From: UBA1756 sp045130235
GTDB taxonomy: Bacteria; Bacteroidota; Bacteroidia; Bacteroidales; WCHB1-69
Assembly (NCBI GenBank): GCA_045130235.1
Contig: JBGUPJ010000036.1
Location: forward strand, 62,001 to 126,000
Length of the DNA stretch: 64,000 nt
Reading direction: 5' to 3'
Both the position numbers and the translations under genes were made by a program. Under the pieces are notes generated by a model that was given only the letters and a program-made list of their open reading frames with translations, made no database searches and was not told the origin of the DNA. This document shows, piece by piece, positions 16,797-25,890 of the stretch; the first letter of the stretch is position 1, and every line of letters starts with the position of its first letter.

Positions 16797-17783
16797 TTAT
16801 CCTCTTTTTTCGATCAATTTTTGCATAATCTGAATGGCATTGGTGGCGGCACCCTTGCGAAGGTTGTCGGCCACCACCCACATATTCAAGCTGTTAGGCT
16901 GTGAGAAGTCGCGACGGAGGCGGCCCACAAATACCTCGTCTTTGTCTTTGGCGAAACGGGGCATAGGATACTCGTTGCGGTCGGGATTGTCGAGCAGCAC
17001 CACTCCGGGCATGTCGGTGAGGAGCTGGCGCACTTGGGCGAGGTCGTAGTCCTGGTCGAACTCCACATTCACCGCTTCGGAATGGCCGCCAAAAACGGGC
17101 ACACGCACCACCGTGGCAGTGATTTGTATCGTATTGTCGCCCAAAATCTTACGGGTTTCATTTACCAGTTTGGTCTCCTCGGTGGTATAGCCGTTAGGCT
17201 CGAAAGTACCGCCGTGCGGCAGCACGTTAAGGTCGATTTCGTAGGGATAAGCCTTCTCGCACGGCCGGCCAGCACGCTCCTCGTTGAGCTGCCGCACGGC
17301 CTTCACGCCGGTACCCGTCACCGACTGGTAGGTGGAGATGACGAGGCGGTGGATATGGTACTGCCGGTGGAGCGGCGCGAGGGCCAGCACCATCTGGATG
17401 GTGGAGCAGTTGGGGTTGGCGATGATACGGTCGGCGGGACTCACCACGTCGATGTTGATTTCAGGAACCACGAGCGGGATGTGCTCATAACTGCGCCAGG
17501 CCGACGAGTTGTCGATGACGGTGGTGCCTACCTCCGCAAACTGCGGGGCGTACTGGAGCGATGCCGCACTGCCCGCCGAAAAGATCGCATACTGCGGACG
17601 CTGCGCGATGGCATCCTCTACCGCCACCACCTTCAGCTGCCGCCCGCCAAAAGTCACCTCCTTGCCTACCGAGCGTGCCGAAGCGGCAGGTATCAGTTCA
17701 CAATTTTCAAATCCTCTCTCTTCCAATACTTTAAGCATTACACTTCCTACTAATCCAGTAGCTCCAACCAATGCAATTTTCAT
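16797..17783 (-). CDS. asd: Aspartate-semialdehyde dehydrogenase
   Basis: 328 residues from MKIALVGATGLVG; the longer frame starting at 17852 adds residues upstream of the Rossmann motif and runs through the promoter. NADP-binding GATGLVG opens the protein, and the catalytic cysteine sits in NPNCSTIQMVLAL. A substrate-binding stretch reads VSTYQSVTGTG-like (VISTYQSVTGTGVKA) and the C-terminal catalytic His region is visible. It reduces aspartyl phosphate to aspartate semialdehyde for lysine/diaminopimelate, threonine and methionine. Its promoter abuts the divergent promoter of the gene at 17892. Confidence 0.95.
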   Translation of the reverse strand: MKIALVGATGLVGSVMLKVLEERGFENCELIPAASARSVGKEVTFGGRQLKVVAVEDAIAQRPQYAIFSAGSAASLQYAPQFAEVGTTVIDNSSAWRSYEHIPLVVPEINIDVVSPADRIIANPNCSTIQMVLALAPLHRQYHIHRLVISTYQSVTGTGVKAVRQLNEERAGRPCEKAYPYEIDLNVLPHGGTFEPNGYTTEETKLVNETRKILGDNTIQITATVVRVPVFGGHSEAVNVEFDQDYDLAQVRQLLTDMPGVVLLDNPDRNEYPMPRFAKDKDEVFVGRLRRDFSQPNSLNMWVVADNLRKGAATNAIQIMQKLIEKRG

Positions 17784-17832
17784 ATCTGTAAATTTTTTCT
17801 TAAAAATTCTTAAAACACTTGAATATCGCTTG

Positions 17833-17849
17833 CAAAAATAGTAAATTTG
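17833..17849. promoter_or_regulatory. Back-to-back promoter elements for asd and the surface protein
   Basis: TATTTTTG on the minus strand (17833-17840) and TAAATTTG on the plus strand (17842-17849) each fit TAnnTTTG. They are one base apart, so the two genes have divergent, overlapping promoters. Confidence 0.6.
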
Positions 17850-17891
17850 CACAATTGAAACTCGGAAAAACTTCCAAAACTCAAAAAAAAT

Positions 17892-20501
17892 ATGAAGACG
17901 CTTAAATTCCTCTTACTCATCGGGTTATCATTCTCCACTTTTTTCCTTTCGGCGCAGGTCTATGATGATTTTTCGGATGGGGACTTCACTTCCTCACCGA
18001 TTTGGGTGGGCGACACCGACCAATTCATCGTCAACTCACAGCAGCAGTTGCAGTTGAACGCGCCTGAGGCAGGCAGGGCCTATCTTTCCACCTCCGCCCA
18101 CTTTGGCGACACAGATTGCGAGTGGCGGCTGTCGCTGAAAATGTCGTTCGCGCCTTCGGGCAGCAACTACGCCCGCTACTATCTTGTCGCCGACACGTCC
18201 AACCTTTTCGCTACCAGCCTCGTAGGGTATTTTCTGCAGTTCGGCGAGGCGGGCAGCAACGATGCCATCGAACTCTTCTACCAACAAAGTGACTCGTTGG
18301 TGCCGGTGTTTCGCAGCAACACCACTGTGGCACAATCTTTCTTTTATAATATAAAGATTATCAGAAATTTAGAGAATGATTGGACGCTATGGATGGACAC
18401 TCTCCGGCTCGGTTTTTACTACCTCGACACTACAGGCCATCACGCTGCGCCATTACCTCCCGACGGCCACCTCGGACCCGTCTGCGTCTTCACCTCCGGC
18501 AACCGTACCAAGTTCTACTTCGACGACTTCTACTGTGGACCGCCCCTCATCGATACCACCCCGCCCTCGGTCAGCCAGTGGACTTTCGACCCCGATACAC
18601 CTAACCAGCTCGTTATCAACTACGCAGAGCGGGTGACCGACACCAGTGCGTTAGACTGCACCCACTATATCAATAGGTCAGGGCAGCAACATCCCGTTCT
18701 TTGTGAGTGGGAGGGAGAGGATGAGCGTGCCGTTCGGCTCTATTTTGCGGAGGCCTTGGAGGAACGACAGGAGGTGGCTATCGGCATCCAGCAAGTCACT
18801 GACTATAATGACAATATATTGATTGATACCACATTATATTTAACCTATTGTATTCCCCGAAGGCATGAGATTCTGATCACCGAAATTATGGCCGACCCGT
18901 CGCCACCCGTTCACCTTCCCGAGTGCGAATACGTGGAGTTGTACAACACGCTGCCGTTTCCTATCTCCTTGAAAGGATGGACGTTGGCGATGGGCAACAG
19001 CCGTCGCACCCTGCCCGACAGCACGTTGCAGCAGGGCGGGTATGTCATCGTGACGGGCGCCGCCAACGCCTCGCTCTTCCCGTCCTCCGCACCCGTGGTG
19101 GCTATCTCCTCCACGAGTCTGACCGACGACGGACAGCAGGTGGTGCTCTACGACCGGCAAGACCGTATCATCCATCGGGTGCAGTACAGTCGCAGCTGGC
19201 ACCGCAACATGCTGAAGCGCGATGGCGGGTGGTCGTTGGAGATGAAGGATGTGGGCAACCCGTGCGGCACCGCCGACAACTGGGACTCTTCGAACGACGG
19301 GCGGGGCGGAACGCCCGGCGAGCCCAACTCGATAGCAAATCCCCAGCCCGACGAGTCGCCGCCGGAGTGGGTGAAAGTCACCGTGCCGGATGCGTGGCAC
19401 GTGCGGCTGTTCTTCAGCGAGACGCTGCTTACCGACTCGTTCCCCTCCCCTTCCCTATTCGGCATCGAGCCGCCCGTGGCTATCGAACGAACCGAGACGG
19501 GACTGCCCGCCGGACAGCAGATTACACTCACATTGGGGGAAGAACTGCAACCGCGGGTGGTGTACACCCTCACCCTGCAGGGAGGGCTGTGCGACTGCGT
19601 GGGGAATGCCACCGACATCGGTATATCCATGCCGTTCGGGCTGCCCGAGGAGGCGGCCACCGGCGACCTTATCCTCAACGAGGTGCTCTCCAACCCCTTC
19701 GGCGACAGCGATGCCGACTTTGTGGAGCTTTACAACCGTTCCAACAAGTTGCTGGACCTCGGCACGTTATGGCTTGGCAGCGGCAATGACGACCTGCCCT
19801 CTCAAGTTGCGCAGGCCATCCCCGACGGCTACCTGCTGTGGCCTGCCCAATACGTGTGCATCAGCAAGAGCCGCACGCTAACAATGGAACAATACACTTG
19901 TCCGTACCCGGACCGTGTGGTGGAGAATACTGCCCTGCCCGCCTACGCCAACGACGAAGGTACCGTACACCTGCTGGATGACAGTTACCATGTTATTGAC
20001 CGGTTGCATTATACGGCATCGATGCACCACCCGCTGCTGAGCAGCACCGACGGGGTGGCGTTGGAGCGCATCCACCACGATGCTGAAACGCAGGATGAAA
20101 CCAACTGGACGTCGGCATCGGAGAACTACGGGTGGGGCACGCCGGGGTACCGCAACTCGCAATTCTCGGAGCTGGCGGCGACCGACGCGGAGATCACCGT
20201 CGTGCCTGATGTTTTCTCACCCGACGGCGATGGCAACAACGACTTTGCCGAGATATACTGTAGGTTTGAGGAGGCCGGCAGCTGCATCACCATCGACTTG
20301 TACAATCGAGCGGGGCAGCGGGTGCGGCGGTTAGCGGCCAACGAGCCAGTCGGCTTCGAGGCTCGTTACCGGTGGGACGGCACCACCGACGACCATCGGG
20401 CAGAAAACAGCGACATCTATCTGGTTCACATCCAGTTATGGAACCCCAATGGCAAGCGGAAGAGTTACCGCCGCACGGTGGCGGTGGTGCGGAGGGAGTG
20501 A
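17892..20501 (+). CDS. Large surface protein with lamin-tail domains and CHU_C-type T9SS domain
   Basis: 869 residues. The signal peptide (MKTLKFLLLIGLSFSTFFLS, cleavage after AQ) is followed by a jelly-roll-like region (residues about 20-215). A lamin-tail domain starts near 330 (ILITEIMADPSPP, ECEYVELYNTLPFPISLKGW) and a second near 600 (GDLILNEVLSNPFGDSDADFVELYNRS). The last 95 residues are a gliding-associated CHU_C-type domain: PDVFSPDGDGNNDF, ITIDLYNRAGQRV, RWDGTTDD, YLVHIQLW. The architecture is that of T9SS-exported surface proteins; the role of lamin-tail domains in bacteria is not settled. Confidence 0.9.
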   Translation: MKTLKFLLLIGLSFSTFFLSAQVYDDFSDGDFTSSPIWVGDTDQFIVNSQQQLQLNAPEAGRAYLSTSAHFGDTDCEWRLSLKMSFAPSGSNYARYYLVADTSNLFATSLVGYFLQFGEAGSNDAIELFYQQSDSLVPVFRSNTTVAQSFFYNIKIIRNLENDWTLWMDTLRLGFYYLDTTGHHAAPLPPDGHLGPVCVFTSGNRTKFYFDDFYCGPPLIDTTPPSVSQWTFDPDTPNQLVINYAERVTDTSALDCTHYINRSGQQHPVLCEWEGEDERAVRLYFAEALEERQEVAIGIQQVTDYNDNILIDTTLYLTYCIPRRHEILITEIMADPSPPVHLPECEYVELYNTLPFPISLKGWTLAMGNSRRTLPDSTLQQGGYVIVTGAANASLFPSSAPVVAISSTSLTDDGQQVVLYDRQDRIIHRVQYSRSWHRNMLKRDGGWSLEMKDVGNPCGTADNWDSSNDGRGGTPGEPNSIANPQPDESPPEWVKVTVPDAWHVRLFFSETLLTDSFPSPSLFGIEPPVAIERTETGLPAGQQITLTLGEELQPRVVYTLTLQGGLCDCVGNATDIGISMPFGLPEEAATGDLILNEVLSNPFGDSDADFVELYNRSNKLLDLGTLWLGSGNDDLPSQVAQAIPDGYLLWPAQYVCISKSRTLTMEQYTCPYPDRVVENTALPAYANDEGTVHLLDDSYHVIDRLHYTASMHHPLLSSTDGVALERIHHDAETQDETNWTSASENYGWGTPGYRNSQFSELAATDAEITVVPDVFSPDGDGNNDFAEIYCRFEEAGSCITIDLYNRAGQRVRRLAANEPVGFEARYRWDGTTDDHRAENSDIYLVHIQLWNPNGKRKSYRRTVAVVRRE

Positions 20502-20552
20502 GCGTATGAAACAAAGAAAGCAGTAATGAGAATGCCAACCTAACGAAACGCG

Positions 20553-21419
20553 CTACATGGTGTGAAGCGGCCGGTGGGCCGCCTGCTTCATCTGGCGCTC
20601 CACCTCCTTAATATGCCGGCGAGTTCTGTCGGTGAAAAAAACCTCGGCGATTCGTTCCTCCACGTACGCTATGCCCTGCCGCGAGGGATGACACAAGTCG
20701 GCGTCGTAGAAACGGTAATCGCGCAAATCATCCTGAAACATCTCATACACAGGAAAATAATAGGTGTCGGAATACTCGCTCAAAAGCCGCTCGATGGCCA
20801 AATGCAGAATCGACTTGCTGAGCTGGTTCTCGTGGAAACCATCGGCCAAGTGCCGCACCGGACTCACCGTGAACACGACCTTCATCGACGGACAGTGCTG
20901 CGCGCGCCAGGCAAAGAAGGCGCCGAAAGCCTTCACCACCTCCTCGATGGTGGCCCGCCGCTTCTCGAACGCAGCCGCCGGCAACTTGTGACAGTTGGCC
21001 ACCACCACCTGCCGCTCAAGATGGTAGTAATAGTAGCTCGTACCTAACGTAACGAAAAGAAAATCAGCACTCTTGAGAAACTTTTCGGCCTCCGACTGCG
21101 CCGCCTCGATGTGGCTACGGAAAACCTCCTGGTCGGCATGGGAGAACTTGCCGTGGTGCGCCAAACTCACCCAACGGCCCTCATGCTGCAGGAAGTATCG
21201 CTCCGTCAGGTTCGACTGTCCCGTCAGGAAGTCCAAGCCCTGCGCGATGGAGAGCGGATTGAAAAGGATGCCGAAAGGGTTGGCACACACCGCAAAACCG
21301 CGGTCGGCGAAGTAGGAGGAGACATGTTCCGAGAAGCAGGAGCCGCAGAACATCAAGCGACTATCCGGCTCAATATGAAACGGATAGCGCGGTGCAGGCA
21401 GCTCGGTGCGGAACTTCAT
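20553..21419 (-). CDS. GSCFA family protein
   Basis: 288 residues from MKFRTELPAPRYPF at 21419; the frame runs on into nrdG, but the family start is here. The name-giving motif is present as FCGSCFSEHVSSYF near residue 28, followed by NPFGILFNPLSIAQGL, VTLGTSYYYY and VFTVSPVRHLADGF. The last two resemble the SGNH/GDSL hydrolase order of motifs, with a late DLCHPS near the C-terminus. GSCFA proteins are probably esterases of unknown substrate. It follows nrdG by 11 bases and so is likely part of the nrdDG transcript. Confidence 0.9.
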   Translation of the reverse strand: MKFRTELPAPRYPFHIEPDSRLMFCGSCFSEHVSSYFADRGFAVCANPFGILFNPLSIAQGLDFLTGQSNLTERYFLQHEGRWVSLAHHGKFSHADQEVFRSHIEAAQSEAEKFLKSADFLFVTLGTSYYYYHLERQVVVANCHKLPAAAFEKRRATIEEVVKAFGAFFAWRAQHCPSMKVVFTVSPVRHLADGFHENQLSKSILHLAIERLLSEYSDTYYFPVYEMFQDDLRDYRFYDADLCHPSRQGIAYVEERIAEVFFTDRTRRHIKEVERQMKQAAHRPLHTM

Positions 21420-21430
21420 TGAGAAGAGTA

Positions 21431-21883
21431 TTATTTCTTGCGGAAACGTTCGGTGATGTCGTGCCACTCTTCGCCATCGCGCTCGTACAAACGCTGGTTG
21501 GTGGTCGGGGCCTTCAAACTGCCGCATTCGGGTTTGTAGGGACCGGTCTTCACATAGTCGAACCACTCGGCATGCTTGGGCATCTCGTCGCGGCCAGAGT
21601 ACCAGCCCACCTTCATGTTTCCTTTGGAATGGATGTGTCCGGCCAGCTTTTCCACCTCCGGCTTCTCGCCGTCGCCGCCCATCAAACAGATACAGGTAGC
21701 CAAGCCCTTGTAGCGGGCCATCAGCAAATCTACCACCTCGGGAGTGAGCTCCTCGCCTTTGTCCTCCCACAAGTGCGGACTGTGACAGTTCTTGCAGTGG
21801 TTGGGACAGTTGGTGATGTTGACAGCGAGGGTGACTTCTCCGGGAATCTCTTGAAAAACGATGTCGTAATTATAAAACTTCAT
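21431..21883 (-). CDS. nrdG: Anaerobic ribonucleotide reductase activating protein
   Basis: 150 residues from MKFYNYDIVFQEIPGE. It is a radical SAM enzyme with the CX3CX2C cluster motif in NCPNHCKNCHSPHLW, and a GGDGE-type SAM-binding stretch later. It forms the glycyl radical on NrdD. Its start overlaps the end of nrdD by 14 bases, which implies translational coupling. The frame extends upstream into nrdD, but the family start and the overlap fix the true ATG at 21883. Confidence 0.95.
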   Translation of the reverse strand: MKFYNYDIVFQEIPGEVTLAVNITNCPNHCKNCHSPHLWEDKGEELTPEVVDLLMARYKGLATCICLMGGDGEKPEVEKLAGHIHSKGNMKVGWYSGRDEMPKHAEWFDYVKTGPYKPECGSLKAPTTNQRLYERDGEEWHDITERFRKK

Positions 21884-23972
21884 GGTTGTTCTTGGCATAA
21901 TAACGACGATGTTCTTCTTCCTGACGAGCCAGCGAGAAATTGCTGACACGCTTCATATAGCCGATGACACGAGTCATGTAGTCGATGTCCGTGCTATGGC
22001 ACACGGGACACTCTTTGAGGTAGCGTTTATCAATATGTCCACATTTGTTGCAGATGGTATTCGGGATGTTGAAGGTGAAGTAGTTGCATCCCTCCTGAGC
22101 CGCCACACGCAGCAGCTGGCGGTATTGTTCTTTGCTGAGGTGCTCTTCCAAATTGAGGTGCAGCGCCGAACCGCCGGTGAGGTGCGTGATGTACTTACGA
22201 CCATGGAGACGGAACTTGTCGAGAATGTTAATCTCTTTATCTTCAACAATATAGAAATAACTATTATAACAATCGCGGGTCACCACGTAACCGTCTTCGC
22301 GGTCCCACTTGGCGTGCTTCACACCCACATTCTCAGCGGGAATCATCTCGCAATTGAACATGAGGTCTTTGCTCTTATAGCGTTTGTTGTAATCTTCAAT
22401 CATTCCCAAGATCTCCTCCACGAAATGCTGATACTTCTCATTGTCGTTGATGGGAATCTTGAGGAATTCGGCGGCCTCCACCAGTCCGTTGATACCGATG
22501 GTGAGGTACTGGCGGTTGATGGCAATATAGCCGGCGTCGAAGAGCGGAAGCATTCCCTTTTTCAACAAATACTTAAGGTTCTCATTATAACAGATTTGCA
22601 CCTTATGGGTCAGGTCCACCATCTGTTCAAGGAACTCCATATAGGGGATGTTCTGCTTGCAGGCGTACTGGATGCAGCGGTTGAGGTTGATGGTGAGCAC
22701 ACTCTTGGAGCCGGTGGAGACGCCGCCAGCGCCCAGCGTGTAGCTGAAGCCATTGTCCTGAATCTCGTTGCGGAGGCGGCAGCAGCTGCTCAATGAGTCG
22801 GCGTTGTCGCTGAGGTAGGTGAAGAAGGAGTGCCCTTGGGCATACATCTCGGCGGTGAAGTCGCCGTACTCCTGGTCGAGCACGTCGCCGTCTTTCGAGA
22901 GCAGCGCCATGGTTTCCACGGGGAAGGTGAGCATGGTGCGGGTGCGCTCCTTGTTGAACCAACGCATGAACCGTTTCTGGAGCCAGTTGAGAGAATCCCA
23001 GTCGGGACGGCTGCCGTCGGGGAAGACGAAGTCGCCGAAGAGGCTCTGGAAGTAGAACTTGTCGTAGTAGGCGATATTCCAGAACACCGACTGATAGTTA
23101 CGGGCGCCGGAGGGCTGGTTGATAGAATAGACCACCTGCTGGAAGCAGTCGGTAATAACCTTATCGATGGTACGTTTTTTGAGGGAGAGGTCCACCACTT
23201 CGTCGGCACGCTTGTAGTAGTCGGTGCCGTACTCTTGACCGATGAAGTAGTTCATGTACATCAGGAACTCGGGGGTGGCGCAGGCGCCGCTGAGCATGCT
23301 GGATACCATGAACACCATGTTGATGAAGCCGCCGCAGAACGACTTGAGGTTGGTAGGACGGGAGGCATTGCCGCCGATGCTCTGGGTGCCGCCGAGCAGC
23401 CACGGGTACATGGTGATGCTGGCGCAGTAGTTGGCGATGCTGGTCTCGTCGTTTTTATAGATAAAATGATTGTTGAGATAATAGAGATACTTGTCGGACA
23501 GCTCTTTGCCATACACCTCCTTGATGCGGTCGCACAGCATACGGCGGTTGAGGCGGATGAAGCCCGACTTAGGAAGCTCGCCGATGAGCGTGGCGATGTT
23601 CTTGCGCTCCACGTTGGCGTTGGCGTCGTACTTGCTGCCGGTGGCCGCATTCTGGGCGTTGCAATAGTTGATGAGGAAATCGAGTTTCTCCTTCACCTCG
23701 CGGTCTTCGTAATGCTTCTGGCGGTATAGGATGAATGCCTTGGCCACCTCGTAGTAGCGCTCAGCCATCAGCGAGCGCTCCACCTGGTTCTGGATTTCCT
23801 CTTCATGGATGCCGTCGTAGATGTTGAGGCGGCTGAGGATGTTAATCATCGACTCCTGGGTGGCAAAGCTCCCTACGGAGATGAAGGCCTTGGTAATGGC
23901 GCTTCGGATTTTTTCAATCGAGAACGGCTCCCTCTTTCCGTCTCGTTTGATAATGTGAACTTCTTCTATCAT
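21870..23972 (-). CDS. nrdD: Anaerobic (class III) ribonucleoside-triphosphate reductase
   Basis: 700 residues from MIEEVHIIKRDGKREPF. An N-terminal ATP-cone controls activity (KRDGKREPFSIEKIRSAI). The catalytic domain follows, with NQPSGARNYQS and the finger-loop region. Near the C-terminus are a zinc-binding site (CNKCGHIDKRYLKECPVC) and the glycyl-radical loop RVIGYMKRVSNFS. It makes deoxynucleotides under anoxia without B12. A cobalamin riboswitch in its leader (24075-24232) implies it is turned down when B12 is plentiful. nrdG and GSCFA follow in the operon. Confidence 0.96.
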   Translation of the reverse strand: MIEEVHIIKRDGKREPFSIEKIRSAITKAFISVGSFATQESMINILSRLNIYDGIHEEEIQNQVERSLMAERYYEVAKAFILYRQKHYEDREVKEKLDFLINYCNAQNAATGSKYDANANVERKNIATLIGELPKSGFIRLNRRMLCDRIKEVYGKELSDKYLYYLNNHFIYKNDETSIANYCASITMYPWLLGGTQSIGGNASRPTNLKSFCGGFINMVFMVSSMLSGACATPEFLMYMNYFIGQEYGTDYYKRADEVVDLSLKKRTIDKVITDCFQQVVYSINQPSGARNYQSVFWNIAYYDKFYFQSLFGDFVFPDGSRPDWDSLNWLQKRFMRWFNKERTRTMLTFPVETMALLSKDGDVLDQEYGDFTAEMYAQGHSFFTYLSDNADSLSSCCRLRNEIQDNGFSYTLGAGGVSTGSKSVLTINLNRCIQYACKQNIPYMEFLEQMVDLTHKVQICYNENLKYLLKKGMLPLFDAGYIAINRQYLTIGINGLVEAAEFLKIPINDNEKYQHFVEEILGMIEDYNKRYKSKDLMFNCEMIPAENVGVKHAKWDREDGYVVTRDCYNSYFYIVEDKEINILDKFRLHGRKYITHLTGGSALHLNLEEHLSKEQYRQLLRVAAQEGCNYFTFNIPNTICNKCGHIDKRYLKECPVCHSTDIDYMTRVIGYMKRVSNFSLARQEEEHRRYYAKNNHEVL

Positions 23973-24074
23973 AAGGTTAATGGTTAATTTCCTAAAGAAC
24001 AACAACTTGCGGGGAGCATTCACAGAATCCTCACGGACATGTATGCTTTTATCCCGAAAGCTACATTTGCAGAT

Positions 24075-24232
24075 GCGGGCAGGTCTTCTGGCTTGTTCAG
24101 CTACCCGCCGCCTTCCCGACAATCGGAGTTTTTGTCAGTGGCGCAGTGGCGAGGAGCGGAGGATGAACTTTACAGCTACGGGAATAGCTCCTGATTTTCA
24201 CAGGCTTCCCTTTTAATCCGTGGAACCCGAAT
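24075..24232 (-). ncRNA. Cobalamin riboswitch upstream of nrdD
   Basis: Read on the minus strand, the conserved B12-element parts appear in order: AAAAGGGAAG, then CCTGTGAAAATCAGGAGCT, TTCCCGTAGCTGTAAA, the GCCACTG box in CTCGCCACTGCGCCACTG, and the hallmark 3' end GCCAGAAGACCTGCC. It starts right after a promoter (24240) and ends about 100 bases before the nrdD ATG. No strong terminator is visible in the leader, so control of translation is more likely than transcription stop. Confidence 0.92.
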
Positions 24233-24239
24233 CGCAGGG

Positions 24240-24247
24240 CAAAAATA
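24240..24247 (-). promoter_or_regulatory. -7 promoter element of nrdDG
   Basis: TATTTTTG on the minus strand, immediately upstream of the riboswitch, so transcription would start at the first paired bases of the aptamer. Confidence 0.6.
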
Positions 24248-24338
24248 CACTTTTTTTCCATCCTGTTTCTGTACAAAATGGATTTTTTTTTCACAATTTT
24301 TGGCTGAAAAGTGGAATAATTTATTCAGATAAATTTTG

Positions 24339-24346
24339 TATTTTTG
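24339..24346 (+). promoter_or_regulatory. -7 promoter element of rpiB
   Basis: TATTTTTG fits TAnnTTTG and ends 24 bases before the rpiB ATG. Confidence 0.6.
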
Positions 24347-24370
24347 CAGATTGTGAAAAAGTGTATAGAA

Positions 24371-24799
24371 ATGAAAGTTTACATTGCATCCGACCATGCT
24401 GGTTTTGAGCTAAAAGAGGCCATCAAACAGCATTTTTCAACCCAGTACGAATGGGAAGATTTTGGCACCCATTCATCAGAAAGTGTTGACTATCCCGACT
24501 TTGCGCATCCTCTTGCGGAAGCCGTGGCGAAAGACCCGTCGGCAAAGGCCATCTTGATTTGCGGCACCGGCAACGGGGTTGCCATGACGGCCAACAAGCA
24601 CGCCAATGTGCGCGCAGCCCTCTGCTGGGACAAAGAAATTGCCGCCCTCGCCCGCCAGCACAACAATGCCAACGTCCTCGTCATGCCCGCCCGCTTCATC
24701 CTGCCGGAGACCGCCTTCGACCTCGTCGAGACTTTCTTCAGCACCGACTTTGAGGGTGGCCGCCATGAGAGAAGAGTAGAAAAAATCAACCTCCGATAG
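24371..24799 (+). CDS. rpiB: Ribose-5-phosphate isomerase B
   Basis: 142 residues from MKVYIASDHAGFELK; an ATG-like start 27 bases earlier lies over the promoter. The RpiB/LacAB signature is clear: ASDHAGFELKEAI at the N-terminus, ESVDYPDFAHPLAEAV, and the catalytic-loop ICGTGNGVAMTANKH (here Gly-Thr-Gly where many have the cysteine two residues earlier, ICGTG). It interconverts ribose 5-phosphate and ribulose 5-phosphate in the non-oxidative pentose phosphate pathway. It is followed after two bases by the LUD/ferredoxin gene, so the two share a transcript. Confidence 0.93.
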   Translation: MKVYIASDHAGFELKEAIKQHFSTQYEWEDFGTHSSESVDYPDFAHPLAEAVAKDPSAKAILICGTGNGVAMTANKHANVRAALCWDKEIAALARQHNNANVLVMPARFILPETAFDLVETFFSTDFEGGRHERRVEKINLR

Positions 24800-24801
24800 C
24801 T

Positions 24802-25890
24802 ATGGAATTCACCCAAGAAGATATGACCGAGTTCTGCCGCACCCGCGCCAACATCATACGGCAGAAGTATATAGAAGACATGGAGAACAAGCTCACGTTC
24901 TTCGACCGCAAGATGCGTGAGAAGGGATGCCGCGTGTGCTGGATCCCCGATGAGGATGCCCTCACCGAAACCTTCTTCAGCCTCCTGCCCAAAAATCCTT
25001 ATAACAAGGTGTGCTTCGACCTCCCCGATGTGCCGGAAGACCTGCGGAATTCTAAAAGCATCCGTCCGGTCCACTACGCCGACGTGGAAAGCGGCAAGTC
25101 GGGCGCTACCTACCTCTTTGTGCAGGCCGACTTCGCCATCGTGGAAACAGGCACCCTCGTGCTGCTCAATAAGAACTCCAAAAACTGCCTCAACGCTGTA
25201 CCCAACCTCTTCGTCCTGCTCGACATCAGCAAGCTCCTCAACAAAGCCTCCGACCTCGAAACCATCCTCTACCTTCGCTCACAAGCTCAAGAAAATCAAC
25301 AATTTCCAGAAGATGTAAAACTCATCAACCGCCCCTTCTCCCTTATAGAACCCAGCTTCACCGACCCGAACCAGGGCTACACCCGCACCCCCGTGCAAAT
25401 CACCATCTTCCTCTACGACAACGGCGTGACCGACATCATGCAGAACAGCATCCTGCGCGAAGCCCTCTACTGCATCGACTGCGGCAAGTGCAAAACCGTA
25501 TGCCCCATGTACGCCTATACCAAGGAACATACCCCCATCAATATCGTACGCGACAACTTCCTCAACTACACCACCAACACCGAACATATCATCAAAAACG
25601 CCATGCTCTGCGGAAACTGCGACCACGTATGCCCCGTACAAATTCCCATCAGTGACTTGATACTCAAAGAAATAGAAATCGCCCGACAGTCACACCCGGG
25701 CAGGAGCAAACTGGCCAACACCTTCGACAAAAGAAAGAAACTGAACAGCAAGAACGGCAAATTCAACCGCTTCTTCTTCAACCAAACCATGTTCGGCAAG
25801 AATAAAATGCTGTACAACTATTTTAAACAACAACAAGACCCCTTCTATAATATCCTTTGGACACAAGAGAACAGCGAAAATGACAAGTAA
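24802..25890 (+). CDS. LUD-domain iron-sulfur protein (LutB-like)
   Basis: 362 residues. The N-terminal 220 residues are a LUD fold (ADFAIVETGTLVLL, an acidic substrate or cofactor loop). Two ferredoxin-type cluster motifs follow: CIDCGKCKTVCP and CGNCDHVCP, each able to hold a [4Fe-4S] cluster. It resembles LutB of the lactate utilisation complex, but LutA and LutC are not adjacent. The neighbours are rpiB and a DUF4175 protein, whose start overlaps this stop by 11 bases. In anaerobes such proteins often serve electron transfer; the partner is unknown. Confidence 0.85.
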   Translation: MEFTQEDMTEFCRTRANIIRQKYIEDMENKLTFFDRKMREKGCRVCWIPDEDALTETFFSLLPKNPYNKVCFDLPDVPEDLRNSKSIRPVHYADVESGKSGATYLFVQADFAIVETGTLVLLNKNSKNCLNAVPNLFVLLDISKLLNKASDLETILYLRSQAQENQQFPEDVKLINRPFSLIEPSFTDPNQGYTRTPVQITIFLYDNGVTDIMQNSILREALYCIDCGKCKTVCPMYAYTKEHTPINIVRDNFLNYTTNTEHIIKNAMLCGNCDHVCPVQIPISDLILKEIEIARQSHPGRSKLANTFDKRKKLNSKNGKFNRFFFNQTMFGKNKMLYNYFKQQQDPFYNILWTQENSENDK

